Below are positions 1 to 10,178 of a stretch of DNA of 64,000 nt, one piece after another. Below the pieces are notes generated by a model. It was not told the origin of the DNA. It saw only the letters and a list, made by a program, of their open reading frames with translations, and searched no databases. Numbering within the stretch: position 1 is the first letter of the stretch; each line of letters begins with the position of its first letter. The stretch is taken from NCBI GenBank assembly GCA_963971535.1, contig OZ020589.1, positions 49,578,192-49,642,191 on the forward strand, read 5' to 3'. Source of the stretch: Notolepis coatsorum. Lineage: Eukaryota > Chordata > Actinopteri > Aulopiformes > Paralepididae. Both the position numbers and the translations under genes were made by a program.

Positions 1-243
1 CAGTTATTTCTAAATGTATGATCTAAAGATAAACAAAGGGTTTCAAAAGTGCCATATCTATCCTCTCCTACAGTACCAGAGAGAAGCTGAGGAGAACCAA
101 CCAGCAACAGAAGCAAAACCTATCAAAAAAAATTATAATTTAAGATTGAACCTTTTTCCCTGTGGTATCGAAAATGGTATCGAACATCGATACCCCCCAA
201 TGTATCGCATCGAAGCTCGAAATTCCACTATCTTGACAACACC
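1..243. mobile_element. hAT-type transposon, 3' end fragment
   Basis: This stretch is a diverged copy of the 3' end of the hAT element at 1128-3803: it aligns with 3579-3803, sharing the words ctaaagataaacaaaggg and accagagagaagctgagga. It ends in a run of TATCGAT-like words and the terminal tgacaacacc, close to the tgacaacacta terminus of the complete copy. The 5' part lies outside the window, so no target-site duplication can be checked. It lies next to the 3' end of the minus-strand L1. Confidence 0.6.
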
Positions 244-286
244 AATACATAGTACAGAAAATACACAGGAGGACATTGAGAAGCAC

Positions 287-1119
287 TTATGTTCTAGCTA
301 AGCATACCAAAAAGGGACCCCATATAATTTCAAATTTGTTCAAGGTCTCAGACCTACTGTGACGGATGCTTTCCAGCTGCAGAGAGGAGACCATCTCAGT
401 GAGCCATCTTTTAAAACTTGGAGACGACGTGTCTTTCCATTCCTTCAGGATAATTCTTTTGGCCACAGCCATACCAAACATCAGGGCCTCCTGCTCATTG
501 TAAGGTAATTCCGCAGTGTTAGCTGAACAGCCGAGTAGAGCTAGAAGGCAGTCTGGGGCAATCTCTCTTTTATACGCCTTGGTATACCAGTCAAAAATGT
601 CTACCCAGTACTTAAATAGCTTGGGACAAAACCAAAACATATGTGAAAGATTACCCTCTGCGGACATGCAACGATCACAGAGAGGCGGATACAGAGGGAT
701 AGATTCTATGCAGTTTGGTTTTAGAGTAATGTAGTCTGTGAATGACCATAAACTGTATAAGTTGGACTCTGGCATTAATAGAACATTTATGTATCCTGCT
801 AAGTCCCTCCTCCCACATCTCATCAGAGATTTCCATACTAAGCTCTGTGGACCATACATCTTTAATGTGGTCGGAGGAAGCCATAGATTGGACCGAGAAA
901 TATGAAACAAAATCAGAGATCAGGTGTTTTGAAACTGGTGATCGGCTCATGAGATTATAAAACTGGTAATCAGCAGGACATGTCTCAAAGTCTGGGATAT
1001 TACTGCAGACATCATTTCTAACCTGCAGGTAACGAAAGAAGTGTGAGCTTGTAAGATTAAACTTAGACTTAAGTTCGTTAAATGAGGCAAAGTGACGATC
1101 AACATATAGATCTTTGATA
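287..1119 (-). pseudogene. L1-type LINE ORF2, C-terminal part
   Basis: This is the carboxy-terminal part of an L1-clade reverse transcriptase polyprotein, which would copy LINE RNA at a nicked target. The minus strand reads through KDLYVDRHFASFNELKSKF and then KTKLHRIYPSVS, followed by a cysteine-rich knuckle CDRC...H..WFCP typical of the L1 ORF2 tail. A frameshift near 680-740 separates the two halves. The upstream part of the same gene lies at 3812-4788. The hAT element at 1128-3803 separates them, and when it and one copy of its 8-bp duplication are ignored the reading frame continues from KGKGLAT into IKDLYV. The gene is dead: interrupted, frameshifted and lacking its 5' half. Confidence 0.8.
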
Positions 1120-1127
1120 GTGGCCAG
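1120..1127. repeat. hAT target-site duplication, left copy
   Basis: The 8 bases gtggccag occur here and again at 3804-3811, directly outside the terminal inverted repeats of the hAT element. An 8-bp duplication is the known hallmark of hAT insertion. Confidence 0.95.
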
Positions 1128-1364
1128 TAGTGTTGTCAAAAATATCGAAGTATCGATACATATCGATACTGAATATTTAAAATGGTTTCGATACTCATTT
1201 CCCGAAATACCGATACTTTCTGCAGTATCGGTACCAGCTGGCGAGTGTTCTACCGCAAGTTGTTGATGCGCTGTTCAGAGCACGCTTGCCCCTCCGCCTC
1301 CTCCGAGTCCAGCCCTCCCCCCACAGAGCCGTCTTCAGTTAGTAAACAAACATTTTAGCTGAAG

Positions 1365-1526
1365 ATGGCAAATGCAGAGCCTCCGCAACTTGTGCTTGTG
1401 GATAAAGAAAACAGCAGAAGTGCTGTTTGGAGGTACTTCGGGTTTGAAGTAAACAACGAAGAACAAGCTAATGATGCCCCAATGCTATTTGCAAGTGGTG
1501 TTACAGAGCAACGCGGATCTCCATAA
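1365..1526 (+). pseudogene. hAT transposase N-terminus (BED-finger relic)
   Basis: A 53-codon frame starts MANAEPPQ and contains SAVWRYFGF, resembling the W..FGF start of a BED zinc finger that hAT transposases use to bind DNA. The first cysteine pair is seen only after a shift of frame (ICKWCYRAT, about 1478-1505), so a frameshift breaks the finger. A stop follows at 1524-1526, and the rest of the transposase is absent. The solo LTR begins about 70 bases downstream. The assignment rests on the BED-like motif and the element around it. Confidence 0.6.
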
Positions 1527-1598
1527 AGAAATGAAAGAGGTTCGTGACAGCTGCTCTTTCAACGTCACTGTGACTGAAGCATTAAACCATTAACTCTA

Positions 1599-3105
1599 TG
1601 TAGCTGGGTGGATTATCCCTGCTTCGTGGGAACGGTTGCTGGCAGTCACGCACACGCACACAGAACTCCCATCTAATTCTTTAATGCTAATTATACTGGT
1701 CAGTTACAATGATTTAATAAGAGTGGTCAAATGGACTGAAGTCCCACTATAGTTCCGTTTGTAACTCAATACCTCATAAACACGTATATTATACACCCAC
1801 CTCTGGGTTAGTATCAGGGATAATATACTTCAATGTGTTTGACTCATCACCCACGTCTGGGTCAGCACCCTGTATAATACCTCTGACAGGCTTTAATTAT
1901 ATGGCAAGAATAATACCTCTCCAGGCTTTACTTATAATGCACCAGGTCTGTAACCTCCCCAAAGGGAAAGGGTTTATTTAGATGGGAAAATATTATTAAA
2001 GAACAAACACGTTATCACACTTAAAGGAAACCAAAAATGTGGGCTCACTGTACCAGAACAAAAGTCCTATGCTAATGCCGGCATGTAATGTTTGGGGTAC
2101 CCCTTATGAACTGTAGTTAGCAACCATTAGCTTCGCCCGCAGGCTGCACCACACTGTGTACTGTGTAATAGATCCGGAGCATTGATGCTCGATTGTACTC
2201 AACCAAAATGGCGGCCGCGCCGCACCACCACCGTCCGGGTGGCAAGATGGCGTCGAACGCTCTCGTCGCGGGTGCTAGCAAGCGGGGCTGGAGCAGGGGC
2301 AGTAGTGAGCTGAGAGCGTGTGCTGGGTGTTGGCGACCTCTGCCGGTCGGGACGACCTCCCGTGTTGGCCTGAAGACAGCCAGTGCAGAACGGTTGTAGG
2401 CAGCCGGTGCAGAGTCGACGCGCATCCATAAACTTGCCCTCACTCACACTGAAGCTACACTCTGGGTCCCAAACAGCCCACCTGCTACACGGTTATACTG
2501 TGGCGCAACGTGGTTGACTATACCACCGGTCTTCTTCAGCGCCTCGCGCTAGGGATACACTGGAGTCGATATAGCCGTTAGCAGCATGCTAATTATACCG
2601 TCACGCTGCTACTATAACCCGATAACTATGGACGTCAGTCCTGGGGCTCAGTCTCTCTTACTCACGCACTATCACGGATACTCTTATGATAACCCGTCGC
2701 TCGCTCCGACGGGGCTCTCTCGTGGTTCTTTAACAGGGCTATTCCAAAGCACCGCCCGTTGTAGCTGCGACCGTTCACGGCTACATCCCAAGCTGAAGAG
2801 AGCTTCCGGTCCTTCCCACCTCCAGGTGGTTCTTCCTTCCTCGTTGCCTGCCTCTCTCCCGTACACTCTCTGCCTGCCACCGCCCCCTGCTGGTACCGCC
2901 TCCTAGTCACACAGGGAAAAGGATGGTGAATATGGTCCAGAGATACTGTGTATAATCCATATTCCAGCCGATAGAAGAAAGAGACACCCGCGTCATTGTT
3001 CGTGAGAATATCAATGGAAACTAGTCAACATGTCTTTGTGCACAAAGGGGAGATAAAAGGCCAGTCAGCACCTCTGAATAATAGCCCTATTTTCAGGGTG
3101 CTACA
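1599..3105. mobile_element. Solo LTR (TGTAG...CTACA) inside the hAT
   Basis: The sequence starts tgtagctgggtgg and ends gggtgctaca, the TG...CA ends of a retroviral-type LTR, flanked by the 4-bp duplication tcta (1595-1598 and 3106-3109). It is related along its length to the LTR at 38718-40434, which has the same ends and a different duplication. No internal retrotransposon sequence lies within it, so it reads as a solo LTR left by recombination between two LTRs. The orientation was not fixed. Confidence 0.85.
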
Positions 3106-3803
3106 TCTAGTTTAATACATGATACGTTGTCTACTGATGGAGCATAATATCAACAGCTGATTCATTGTTAGTAACGTTACAGCTACCAGCTAACGTTAGC
3201 TACTGCTAGCCGTTAGCTCCGTTAGTTTAGCTGGCCACTTTTATAATTACTGCATGGAAACGGAGTAATGTTAACGTTTAACGTTATGTCGAGGTCACAC
3301 AATACTACAGTTGACATAAGGTTAACGTTACCCCGTTTCCATGAAGTGTTTAAATAGCAGCAATCTTGTTGAAAATGTAACGTTATTAAATGCTCCGAGC
3401 ATAGCCTCTCTCTCTCTATCTCTCGTTATCTTTAAATAAAAATCGAAACTGTTACTAACTGTAATACAAACAGTTCAGTTTGTCAGGTACATGCAACACA
3501 GATTACAGTGTTTACATCTGTCTGCTTGAGAAAATACCATGTTCTGCATCTGCAATAAAAATGATTGAAGTGAGATGAACAGTTATTTTTAAATGTGTGA
3601 TCTAAAGATAAACAAAGGGTTTTAAAAGTGTTATATTTATCTTCTCTTATAGTACCAGAGAGAAGCTGAGGAGAATCAACCAGCAACAAAAGCTACATTT
3701 ATAATATATATATATATTTTTTTGGTATCGAAATGGTATCGAAGTATCGATACTTTTCAAGGTATCGTATCGAAGTCGAAATTCCAGTATCGTGACAACA
3801 CTA

Positions 3804-4788
3804 GTGGCCAGTCCCTTTCCCTTCCATAATGAAAAAACAATATCAGATTGACCAGGGGGAAAATTATGATTATCACATATTGGAGCATATGCCGAGGTTG
3901 AAGGTACTTTGAAAACCTTTTTGATTTGACTCAGTATTCTCATTGAGTTCCGAAGGATAAAATTGTTGAGAGCCATCTTATTAATCGTATCACACTTAGA
4001 AAATAACATTGCAGGAAGAGAGCTTTTTAGGTTCACATGCGCCTCCATGTCTAGCCACCTGGGGGCGTCCATGGCTACTGTAGCATCACCTATAAAGTAA
4101 TCTTGCCAGAAGGTCATGGCCCTTGCATTAGCAGCCCAGTAGTAGTGCTGGAATACCGGCAGGGCCAGCCCCCCCATATGCTTTGGCTTCTGCAAGTGTG
4201 CTTTTGAAATACGGTGTGCTTTATAGCCCCAGACAAATGGCAGAAGTATAGTGTCTATCTGTTTAAAGAAAGAGGCAGTCAAAAAAATAGGCACGCTCTG
4301 AAAAAGGTAAAGGAACCTGGGGAGAACCACCATTTTTATGACATTCACACGCCCCACCAAAGACACTGGCAAAATTCTCCAACTCTCCATATTTTTCTTC
4401 AATTTTGAGACCATTTCACCAAAGTTCAGTTTAAATAGGAGTTTGGGATCCTTTGGTATAACTACTCCCAGATAGGTGAAGTGGTCATATTCTATTTTAA
4501 AGGGTAAGCTGTCAGTAAAGGAAGAGTCTAGGCTCCCTGAGATGGGCATGAACACACTTTTCTCCCAGTTAATGGAGTAACCAGAGAAAGTACCAAACTG
4601 CCTGATTAAATCTAGGAGGCATGGGACGGAGGAGGCAGGATCAGCAAGATACAGGACCACATCATCCGCATATAGCGAAATACGGCTCTCATACTTTCCC
4701 AACTTTATTCCTGTGATGTTGGGATGACTCCTGATACTGATAGCCAGGGGTTCGAGGGCTAAATTGAACAGTAAGGGACTAATACAAC
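3804..4788 (-). pseudogene. L1-type LINE ORF2, reverse transcriptase part
   Basis: This is the middle of an L1-clade ORF2. The minus strand opens with SPLLFNLALEPLAI and carries the catalytic YADD box in SLYADDVVLYL, then SGYSINWEKS, YLGVVIP and LPFVWGYKAHRI, all standard L1 RT and thumb landmarks. It lacks the endonuclease and the first RT blocks: the sequence changes abruptly near 4788 to unrelated Penelope-like DNA. Downstream it is broken by the hAT element and resumes at 1119. Bases 3804-3811 are the right copy of the hAT target duplication. Confidence 0.88.
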
Positions 4789-4794
4789 ATCAGA

Positions 4795-5346
4795 ATGCCA
4801 TTGTTTATCTCTAGGCTGCCAATTCTGCCTACGGTTCCTGGAGTGGGGATGATGGAGCCATGGGTACACCATTTGCGTTGCGTAGTCTTGCTCATCTCTT
4901 CTCCTCTTAGCTCTCTTGTGCAGCTCGATGTCCAATTTGTACTTGTCAAGCTTCTGGTGCACTGACTCGAGCATTTCGGTCAGCTGGTCAGGCGTTAAAA
5001 CCGTTTTGATTTCAACCTCTAACGAGGAAAGTTCAGCTCTGACCTTGGCTAATTTGGAGCCTTCGTTATCAATAATACACCATTTGTCACAAAATTCTGG
5101 TGATTCTCTTCCTAGCGTGGGTTCCTTGGAGATGCGCAGGCCCCTCGGAATGATGTCGTCCTGCCAGTATTTGGTAAGGGTCGTACCATGGAGCAGGGTA
5201 CGTGTCTCTCTCTGCCGTAGTCTAGAAAGAGACAAGGCCAGTGCCTCTCTTCCTTTGGGTGGAGGTGCCGAACTCTCTGGCACTGGAAATAAGCGACATA
5301 TTCTGTCGCTATCCACTTTGGAATAAGCATAGCCTTTGTTCTCCAT
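4795..5346 (-). pseudogene. ORF1-like protein of a possible Penelope-like element
   Basis: A minus-strand frame starts MENKGYAYSKVDSD and runs about 180 codons before crossing into L1 sequence. Visible landmarks are a basic TLLHGTTLTKYW block, the RGLRI...PTLGRESPEFCDKW segment, then a predicted coiled coil (about residues 100-150) and a basic, Arg-rich tail. I recall similar proteins as the short ORF in front of Neptune-type Penelope reverse transcriptases in fish, but this is recognition by memory only. No GIY-YIG endonuclease or RT from such an element is present here. The alternative is an ORF1 of another LINE clade. The chimeric C-terminus is due to the junction with L1. Confidence 0.4.
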
Positions 5347-5860
5347 TTTTCGGCGTGAGCTGCTAAATATGTAAAAAAAGAGAAAAAACTAAGGATTGGA
5401 GCTGCTGGTCTCAAAAGCTACCAGGGTAGCTATGAATCAAATGTCAAGTTAGACCGCGCTCTCAAGATTCGACACTGGGTGCTGAAATCCCATTAAGTAT
5501 TATATAAAAAAGAAGCAGTGAAGCTAGACCAGCACTCTCAGGTTCAAGAATTTAATGGCAGCCTGAAACAAACATGTTTCGGAATTACATATTCCTTCGT
5601 CAGTGTTATAGCTTGCAATGCACATGCAGTCAAGATGATGGTTATATAGGTGGTTAATGACTTGGCAGGAAATGACATCACGGCGCAGGTGTGCCTGAGT
5701 CTATTGGTCCTCAATGACAAAAGGAAAGACCTATCAAAATAGAGTCTGTTAGTAAATACAAATTATACAAATATACAACATATATAAAAAACAAAAGCAA
5801 AAGCAAAATTACATTACATTACCAAGAAACTTGCTATGTAACATGCCCGTCGTTTATAGG
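5347..5860 (-). mobile_element. 5' flank of the possible Penelope-like element
   Basis: This non-coding stretch lies upstream (minus strand) of the ORF at 4795-5346. It contains two related copies of a roughly 35-base word (about 5440-5472 and 5518-5552, sharing agaccNgcNctctca) separated by about 78 bases, and acatgtttcggaattacat followed by attccttcgtcag. I associate that last motif with Penelope-like terminal repeats. The limits are uncertain. Confidence 0.35.
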
Positions 5861-6006
5861 GCTAATTGAGCCCCTTTACTTATTTACATACTTTTTTCTT
5901 TTTTATTAAGCATCATAGGATAAACATACCTCTTGCATGAAACAACCACTTGGATTAAACCATAATCTTATAGGTAAAAGGTACTTAAAGGAAACAGGTT
6001 AACAGG

Positions 6007-6142
6007 TTAATCTTTGCACATGTCCTCATAGAACCACACTTTTTTCCCTTTGTATATCAGTTTTCCCCATTTCTTGCGTGATTCCCTGATAATCATGTCT
6101 CTTGTTACAGTTTCCCGTAGACTAGCAATGATCACGCTTTCC

Positions 6143-6191
<49 letters not shown>

Positions 6192-6873
6192 AGTTTACGG
6201 TGCCAATTCTGTAGCGTTTGTCCACTATCGGTTCCGTAGGTAGGATTTCAGGACCTAGAATTTCGACTAGCACTGCAGCAAACTTGGCATCTGTGCAATC
6301 GACTGATTCATCCAAACCCACTATACGGAGGTTAAATCTGCGGGCGTGACGTTCGATTTCAAGCAGTTTGACCAAGTTTTCCTCCTTGTTGTCCTGGATC
6401 ATCTGCCAAAGCCGTTTGTCTCCCAGTTGAGTCTCCTTCGATACTACGGCGATAGTCTCAAATAGTTCCTTATTCTTCTCCTCTTGTTTCAGTGAGTATT
6501 CGTTCACAGTATTTGCAACCGCCGTTATGCGATCGGATTGTACTACAGCCTGTGCATTGATGTCAACAAGTTTAGCCTCTATAGCTAACTTAAATGCGAT
6601 AGCATTAGCTTCGGCTCTCTCCACAGCTCTGGCTATATCATTAACCTTATCGGTTAAGATCTTTATCATAGCTGTCAGCGCTTTGAAGTCGGGTGAAGTA
6701 CTCTCCATGACTGTCTCGGATGAGGTCGTAGGAATGTTGGAATCCATGCGATTGTCGGGCTTTTTATTCTCAATAGCGTCTGCCTTTCCCTTCACTGTGG
6801 AGCGTGTCACCGCACCGTCTACCGTTGGAGTATCTGCTTCACGGCTTTTTGTGTTATCTTTCTTTGCTGGCAT
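6007..6873 (-). CDS. L1-type ORF1 protein with an Asn-repeat expansion
   Basis: This 288-codon frame encodes an L1 ORF1-type RNA-binding chaperone, which coats LINE RNA in the cytoplasm. The N-terminus (about 1-60) is polar and disordered; residues about 65-165 form a long coiled coil; ERHARRFNLRIVGLDE (about 175-190) opens the RRM-like domain; and the C-terminal part holds KGKKVWFYEDM, the usual start of the last L1 ORF1 block. A run of about 15 asparagines (antisense of a (GTT)n tract at 6143-6190) sits between the RRM and the C-terminal domain. The start MPAKKDN is chosen because it is the only ATG before the polar head. No ORF2 follows directly: a Penelope-like block lies in between. The protein probably ends early after the last domain begins. 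Confidence 0.75.
6143..6190. repeat. (GTT)n microsatellite within L1 ORF1
   Basis: About sixteen perfect GTT units lie in frame in the minus-strand ORF1 and encode a poly-asparagine run. The length is a multiple of three, so the frame is kept. Confidence 0.95.
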
Positions 6874-7470
6874 GCTGCGTTTCCCTGTTGATATAGTTAG
6901 TTGAAGGTCTTAGTTAATATATACGTTGAGGTTTAAACACATTAGTGTTGTATAAAGTAGGTTTTTAAGCGAAATTAACTAAAACTGGAGCGGAGCTTGT
7001 GACAAATGCGACTGTCACATACTGTCGTCAAACCGGAATCCAATGTACATGTATGTACCTTATATGTGACAAATAAAATAACATCTCAGTTAAGGCAACT
7101 CAAATATGTTCTACACCAATATATCTTTCACCCAGAGTGAAAATTGTGTAGTCCGCCGAGGTGGGAACGGGGTGAAACGATACAGCCTTCACTTTACGGC
7201 CTATAGGGACATTTTATTTCAATGATGCAGTTATCAGACACCATCCCATCTGGAGAGCCACGAGCAGGCCGCTGTCAGTCATCATGCCTGCAAAAAAGAA
7301 AAATTGTAAAATATATGAAGCACAATCTCAGGAAGCTCATACAGAACCAAGTGTTTCACTGTAATGTACATGTACCTTATATGTGACAAATAAAACAAAA
7401 CTTTAATTCATTATATTGTTTAAAATATATAAATCAGTACTACTGAGTAATAATGCTAATCAGATGTAGT
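6874..7470. other. Intergenic; LINE-tail-like fragments
   Basis: No gene is seen. Two copies of a short tail, ccttatatgtgacaaataaa (about 7058-7077 and 7376-7395), resemble polyadenylation-like LINE or SINE 3' ends. The segment 7285-7350 (gaagcacaatctcaggaagc and flanks) recurs near 15,220-15,260. Confidence 0.5.
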
Positions 7471-8226
7471 GTACTGTGAGGGTTTCGGCGTGGTATAGAA
7501 GAGTAGACCCCAAATGCAGATAACACGAGCAGAGAGAGAAGAAGCTGAGACGACGAAATTAAATGAACAGGCTTTTACTAGCAGTTGCAAACAGGATACA
7601 CGTTAAAACTGTTACAAACAAAAGCGAACTGCAAAACCCGAAAACAATACACAGCAATGCTGGAAGAATAAGGACTAAATAGGAACGGACTCACGGGGAA
7701 TACTAGTGACAAAAGTTGAGTATGTGACCGAAACCAACTATGAGAAACAATACACTGAAAGAAGGCAATGGTGCGACAATGAATGAGAGGAACGGGCAGC
7801 TCTATATACTGCCTGTGATTACTAACAAGTGCCAGCTGGTAACAGGCCAGGATACTGTAAGAAATAAAAACTGCAAGAAAACGGTAAATGTCTGGCATCA
7901 ATGGTTTCCAAATACTTACGGTCAAATTACAGTAAAATCAAATAAATTTACAGATTACAACCTTTATTTAATGGTTAATATTTTGATAAAAGGTCATTTA
8001 CTGTATGTTTATGGTATTTACACTTAAAGTAGAAAAACAAAGGTAATCTGTAAAATAATACAGTGAATTTCCTGTGAAAAAACATTTATTTTTACAGGCT
8101 GAGGAACACAGGATAGTAAAACAAACTCACATCATTGATAAAAGCATGTGTAAAGGGAATATCTTTAAAGGAACACACATATATAAAAAGAACAACCCTT
8201 AAGGAAACATATGTAAAGATGTTTAA

Positions 8227-9151
8227 CACTTTGAATGCCACTCACGGCTTTTCTCGGGTTATTACCCCCCGGGTTGAATGCCCACCTCACAAGAATATTC
8301 GTTTTTTTTTATCTATTTTTTATTAGCGATCTGAAATCATATTGCATCAAGCGAGCCTACCGTTGGATATCCAGTCACCCCAGGCTCTCAGATGTGAAAA
8401 AAGCACCCCCTATCGTCTCCCAGATGGTAAATCACCCTTTTGGATTGGACTCAATGAAAGTGAATGGGAGAAAGGATTTCTGACTCCACATTTTACGTCT
8501 CACTCAGGCAGCCGGCATCGACCGGCATCACTCCGGAGCCTGAAGAGCAGTGGGGATTATGTGTTCTACTGTACACACGGTGGATCAATACAATTATCGA
8601 TTTTTTCGAATGGTGATCAGGAATTGGAATAATCCATTTGGATACCATCTACCCTCAGGTAAGGAATCTATGTTATCAGTCTTAGGATAATCAGACTAGT
8701 TTTCACGGATATATAAGCGTTTCCCCTATATGTGATATAGCTGTTTTGACTGTAAAAGCCATCAGGAAATAAGAGCAGCGATTATCAGCGCGCGGCACGA
8801 GCGTGCGTGCGCACACATATACTATCGATCATCTAGCGTTTATTTGAAAACGATTCATAAATAGGCCGACAAATGACAACGTTCTAGAATATTCCATTAA
8901 AAGGCGATTATCATAGAATGGGTTGTTTTTTCCGCGAAAACGAGTGATTTTCAAAATGCTATCAAACGGAAATGAAGCGATAAAAAAACAATCTGCCATG
9001 ACAATGTTGACTGGAAAATGAGTCTTTGATAAGCGACGGGCAGATTAGACACATAATTTAAAACATAGATTAGGCGATATTAAGTTAACATTGGAGTGGG
9101 TTTGGGCATTCAAGGGGGTAAAAAGGAAAACACGGACTGGCTCTCAAAGTG
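8227..9151. mobile_element. piggyBac-type non-autonomous element 1
   Basis: The element is flanked by TTAA on both sides (8223-8226 and 9152-9155), with ends cactttgaatgcca and ggctctcaaagtg. A TTAA target and a CACTTTG-type terminus fit piggyBac. It has no transposase frame; its 925 bp match the second copy (about 931 bp after removing the nested LINE). Confidence 0.85.
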
Positions 9152-10178
9152 TTAACACTAAAAGACATGTGAAAAGGGGTGAACCTTAAAGGAACACATG
9201 TAAAGTTAAACACTTTCAAAAAACATATGTAAAGGGAATTAACCTTTTAAAGGAACACATATATAAAAAGAACAACCCTTAACACTTTCCGTGCCACTCA
9301 CGAGATTTCTCAGGTTTTTTATAGGTGGTTGCTAGCCACTCACGAGATTTCTCGGATTTTTTATTTATTTTTTGCTATCTGAAAAATTATTGCATCACCC
9401 GAGCCTACCCGAGTATAGCCGAGGGGCGCCGACGATCACTGTGGAAAAAAGCGCCCCCTGTCGTCTCCCAGATGACATAAGTGATTTTGGAATGGACTCA
9501 ATGAAAATGAATGGGGGAAAAAATCCGGTACTCCACATTTTCCAGTTCACTGATCCAGCCGGGGTTACCACAGTTCAATCTGGAACCTCAGATCCCCGCG
9601 GATCATGGAGTTCTACAGTATCGCGTTGGATCCATACACTTATCGATTTTTTCGAATGGTGATCAGGAATTGGAATATACCAGTTGGATAGTTTCAAGTT
9701 TCAAGTTTCTTTAATAGTTGTCATACAGAAGTACAGAATACTTTCATACAAAATGCTTCTTACTGTTACGCTCCAGAGACTGTGCTAGACAAGATAGTAT
9801 CAAATAACATAGTATAGCATGTAATTTAGAAGAAGAAAATGAGGTCACAGTGTTCGGTATAGACATATGTACAATGTTCTGAGTTACCATATAATATACA
9901 ATACTATGCAGTGTACTAATGTACAGTACTATATAGTGCAAAGCAGAAATGGGATGAGGTACAATTTAGGTACAATTTACAGTAAGGTGTACGAGTTGTA
10001 GTGCAATCCTTCATCAATAAATATAAAGTGTGGGGAGTGGGTGCTACAGTGTGTTTGTTTAAAGTGGGTGTGTGCTATAAAGTGTGTGGAGTGGGTGCTA
10101 CAGTGTGTTTGTTTAAAGTGAGTGTGTGCGTGTGGATGTGTGTGCTATGTGCGTTTGGTGGTTGTTGTTGTGTAGTGT

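Larger units (their letters stand above)
1128..3803. mobile_element. hAT transposon inserted in L1 ORF2
   Basis: The element begins tagtgttgtca and ends tgacaacacta, an 11-bp perfect terminal inverted repeat flanked by the 8-bp duplication gtggccag. Subterminal regions are rich in TATCGAT-like words, as in many fish hAT elements. It carries only a relic of the transposase N-terminus (1365-1526) and is interrupted by a solo LTR (1599-3105); without that insertion it is about 1.17 kb, so it is an internally deleted, non-autonomous copy. The sequence at 3470-3580 reappears in inverse orientation near 48,270-48,380, inside another hAT element, showing a shared family. Confidence 0.92.

Noticed and set aside
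2117..2910. Several 60-108-codon frames in a GC-rich patch
   Set aside because: They lie inside a solo LTR and overlap on both strands; the related LTR at 38718-40434 does not preserve them.
5440..5560. Hammerhead ribozyme in the Penelope-like flank
   Set aside because: Penelope-like terminal repeats are known to hold hammerheads, but I could not place the conserved core bases with confidence.
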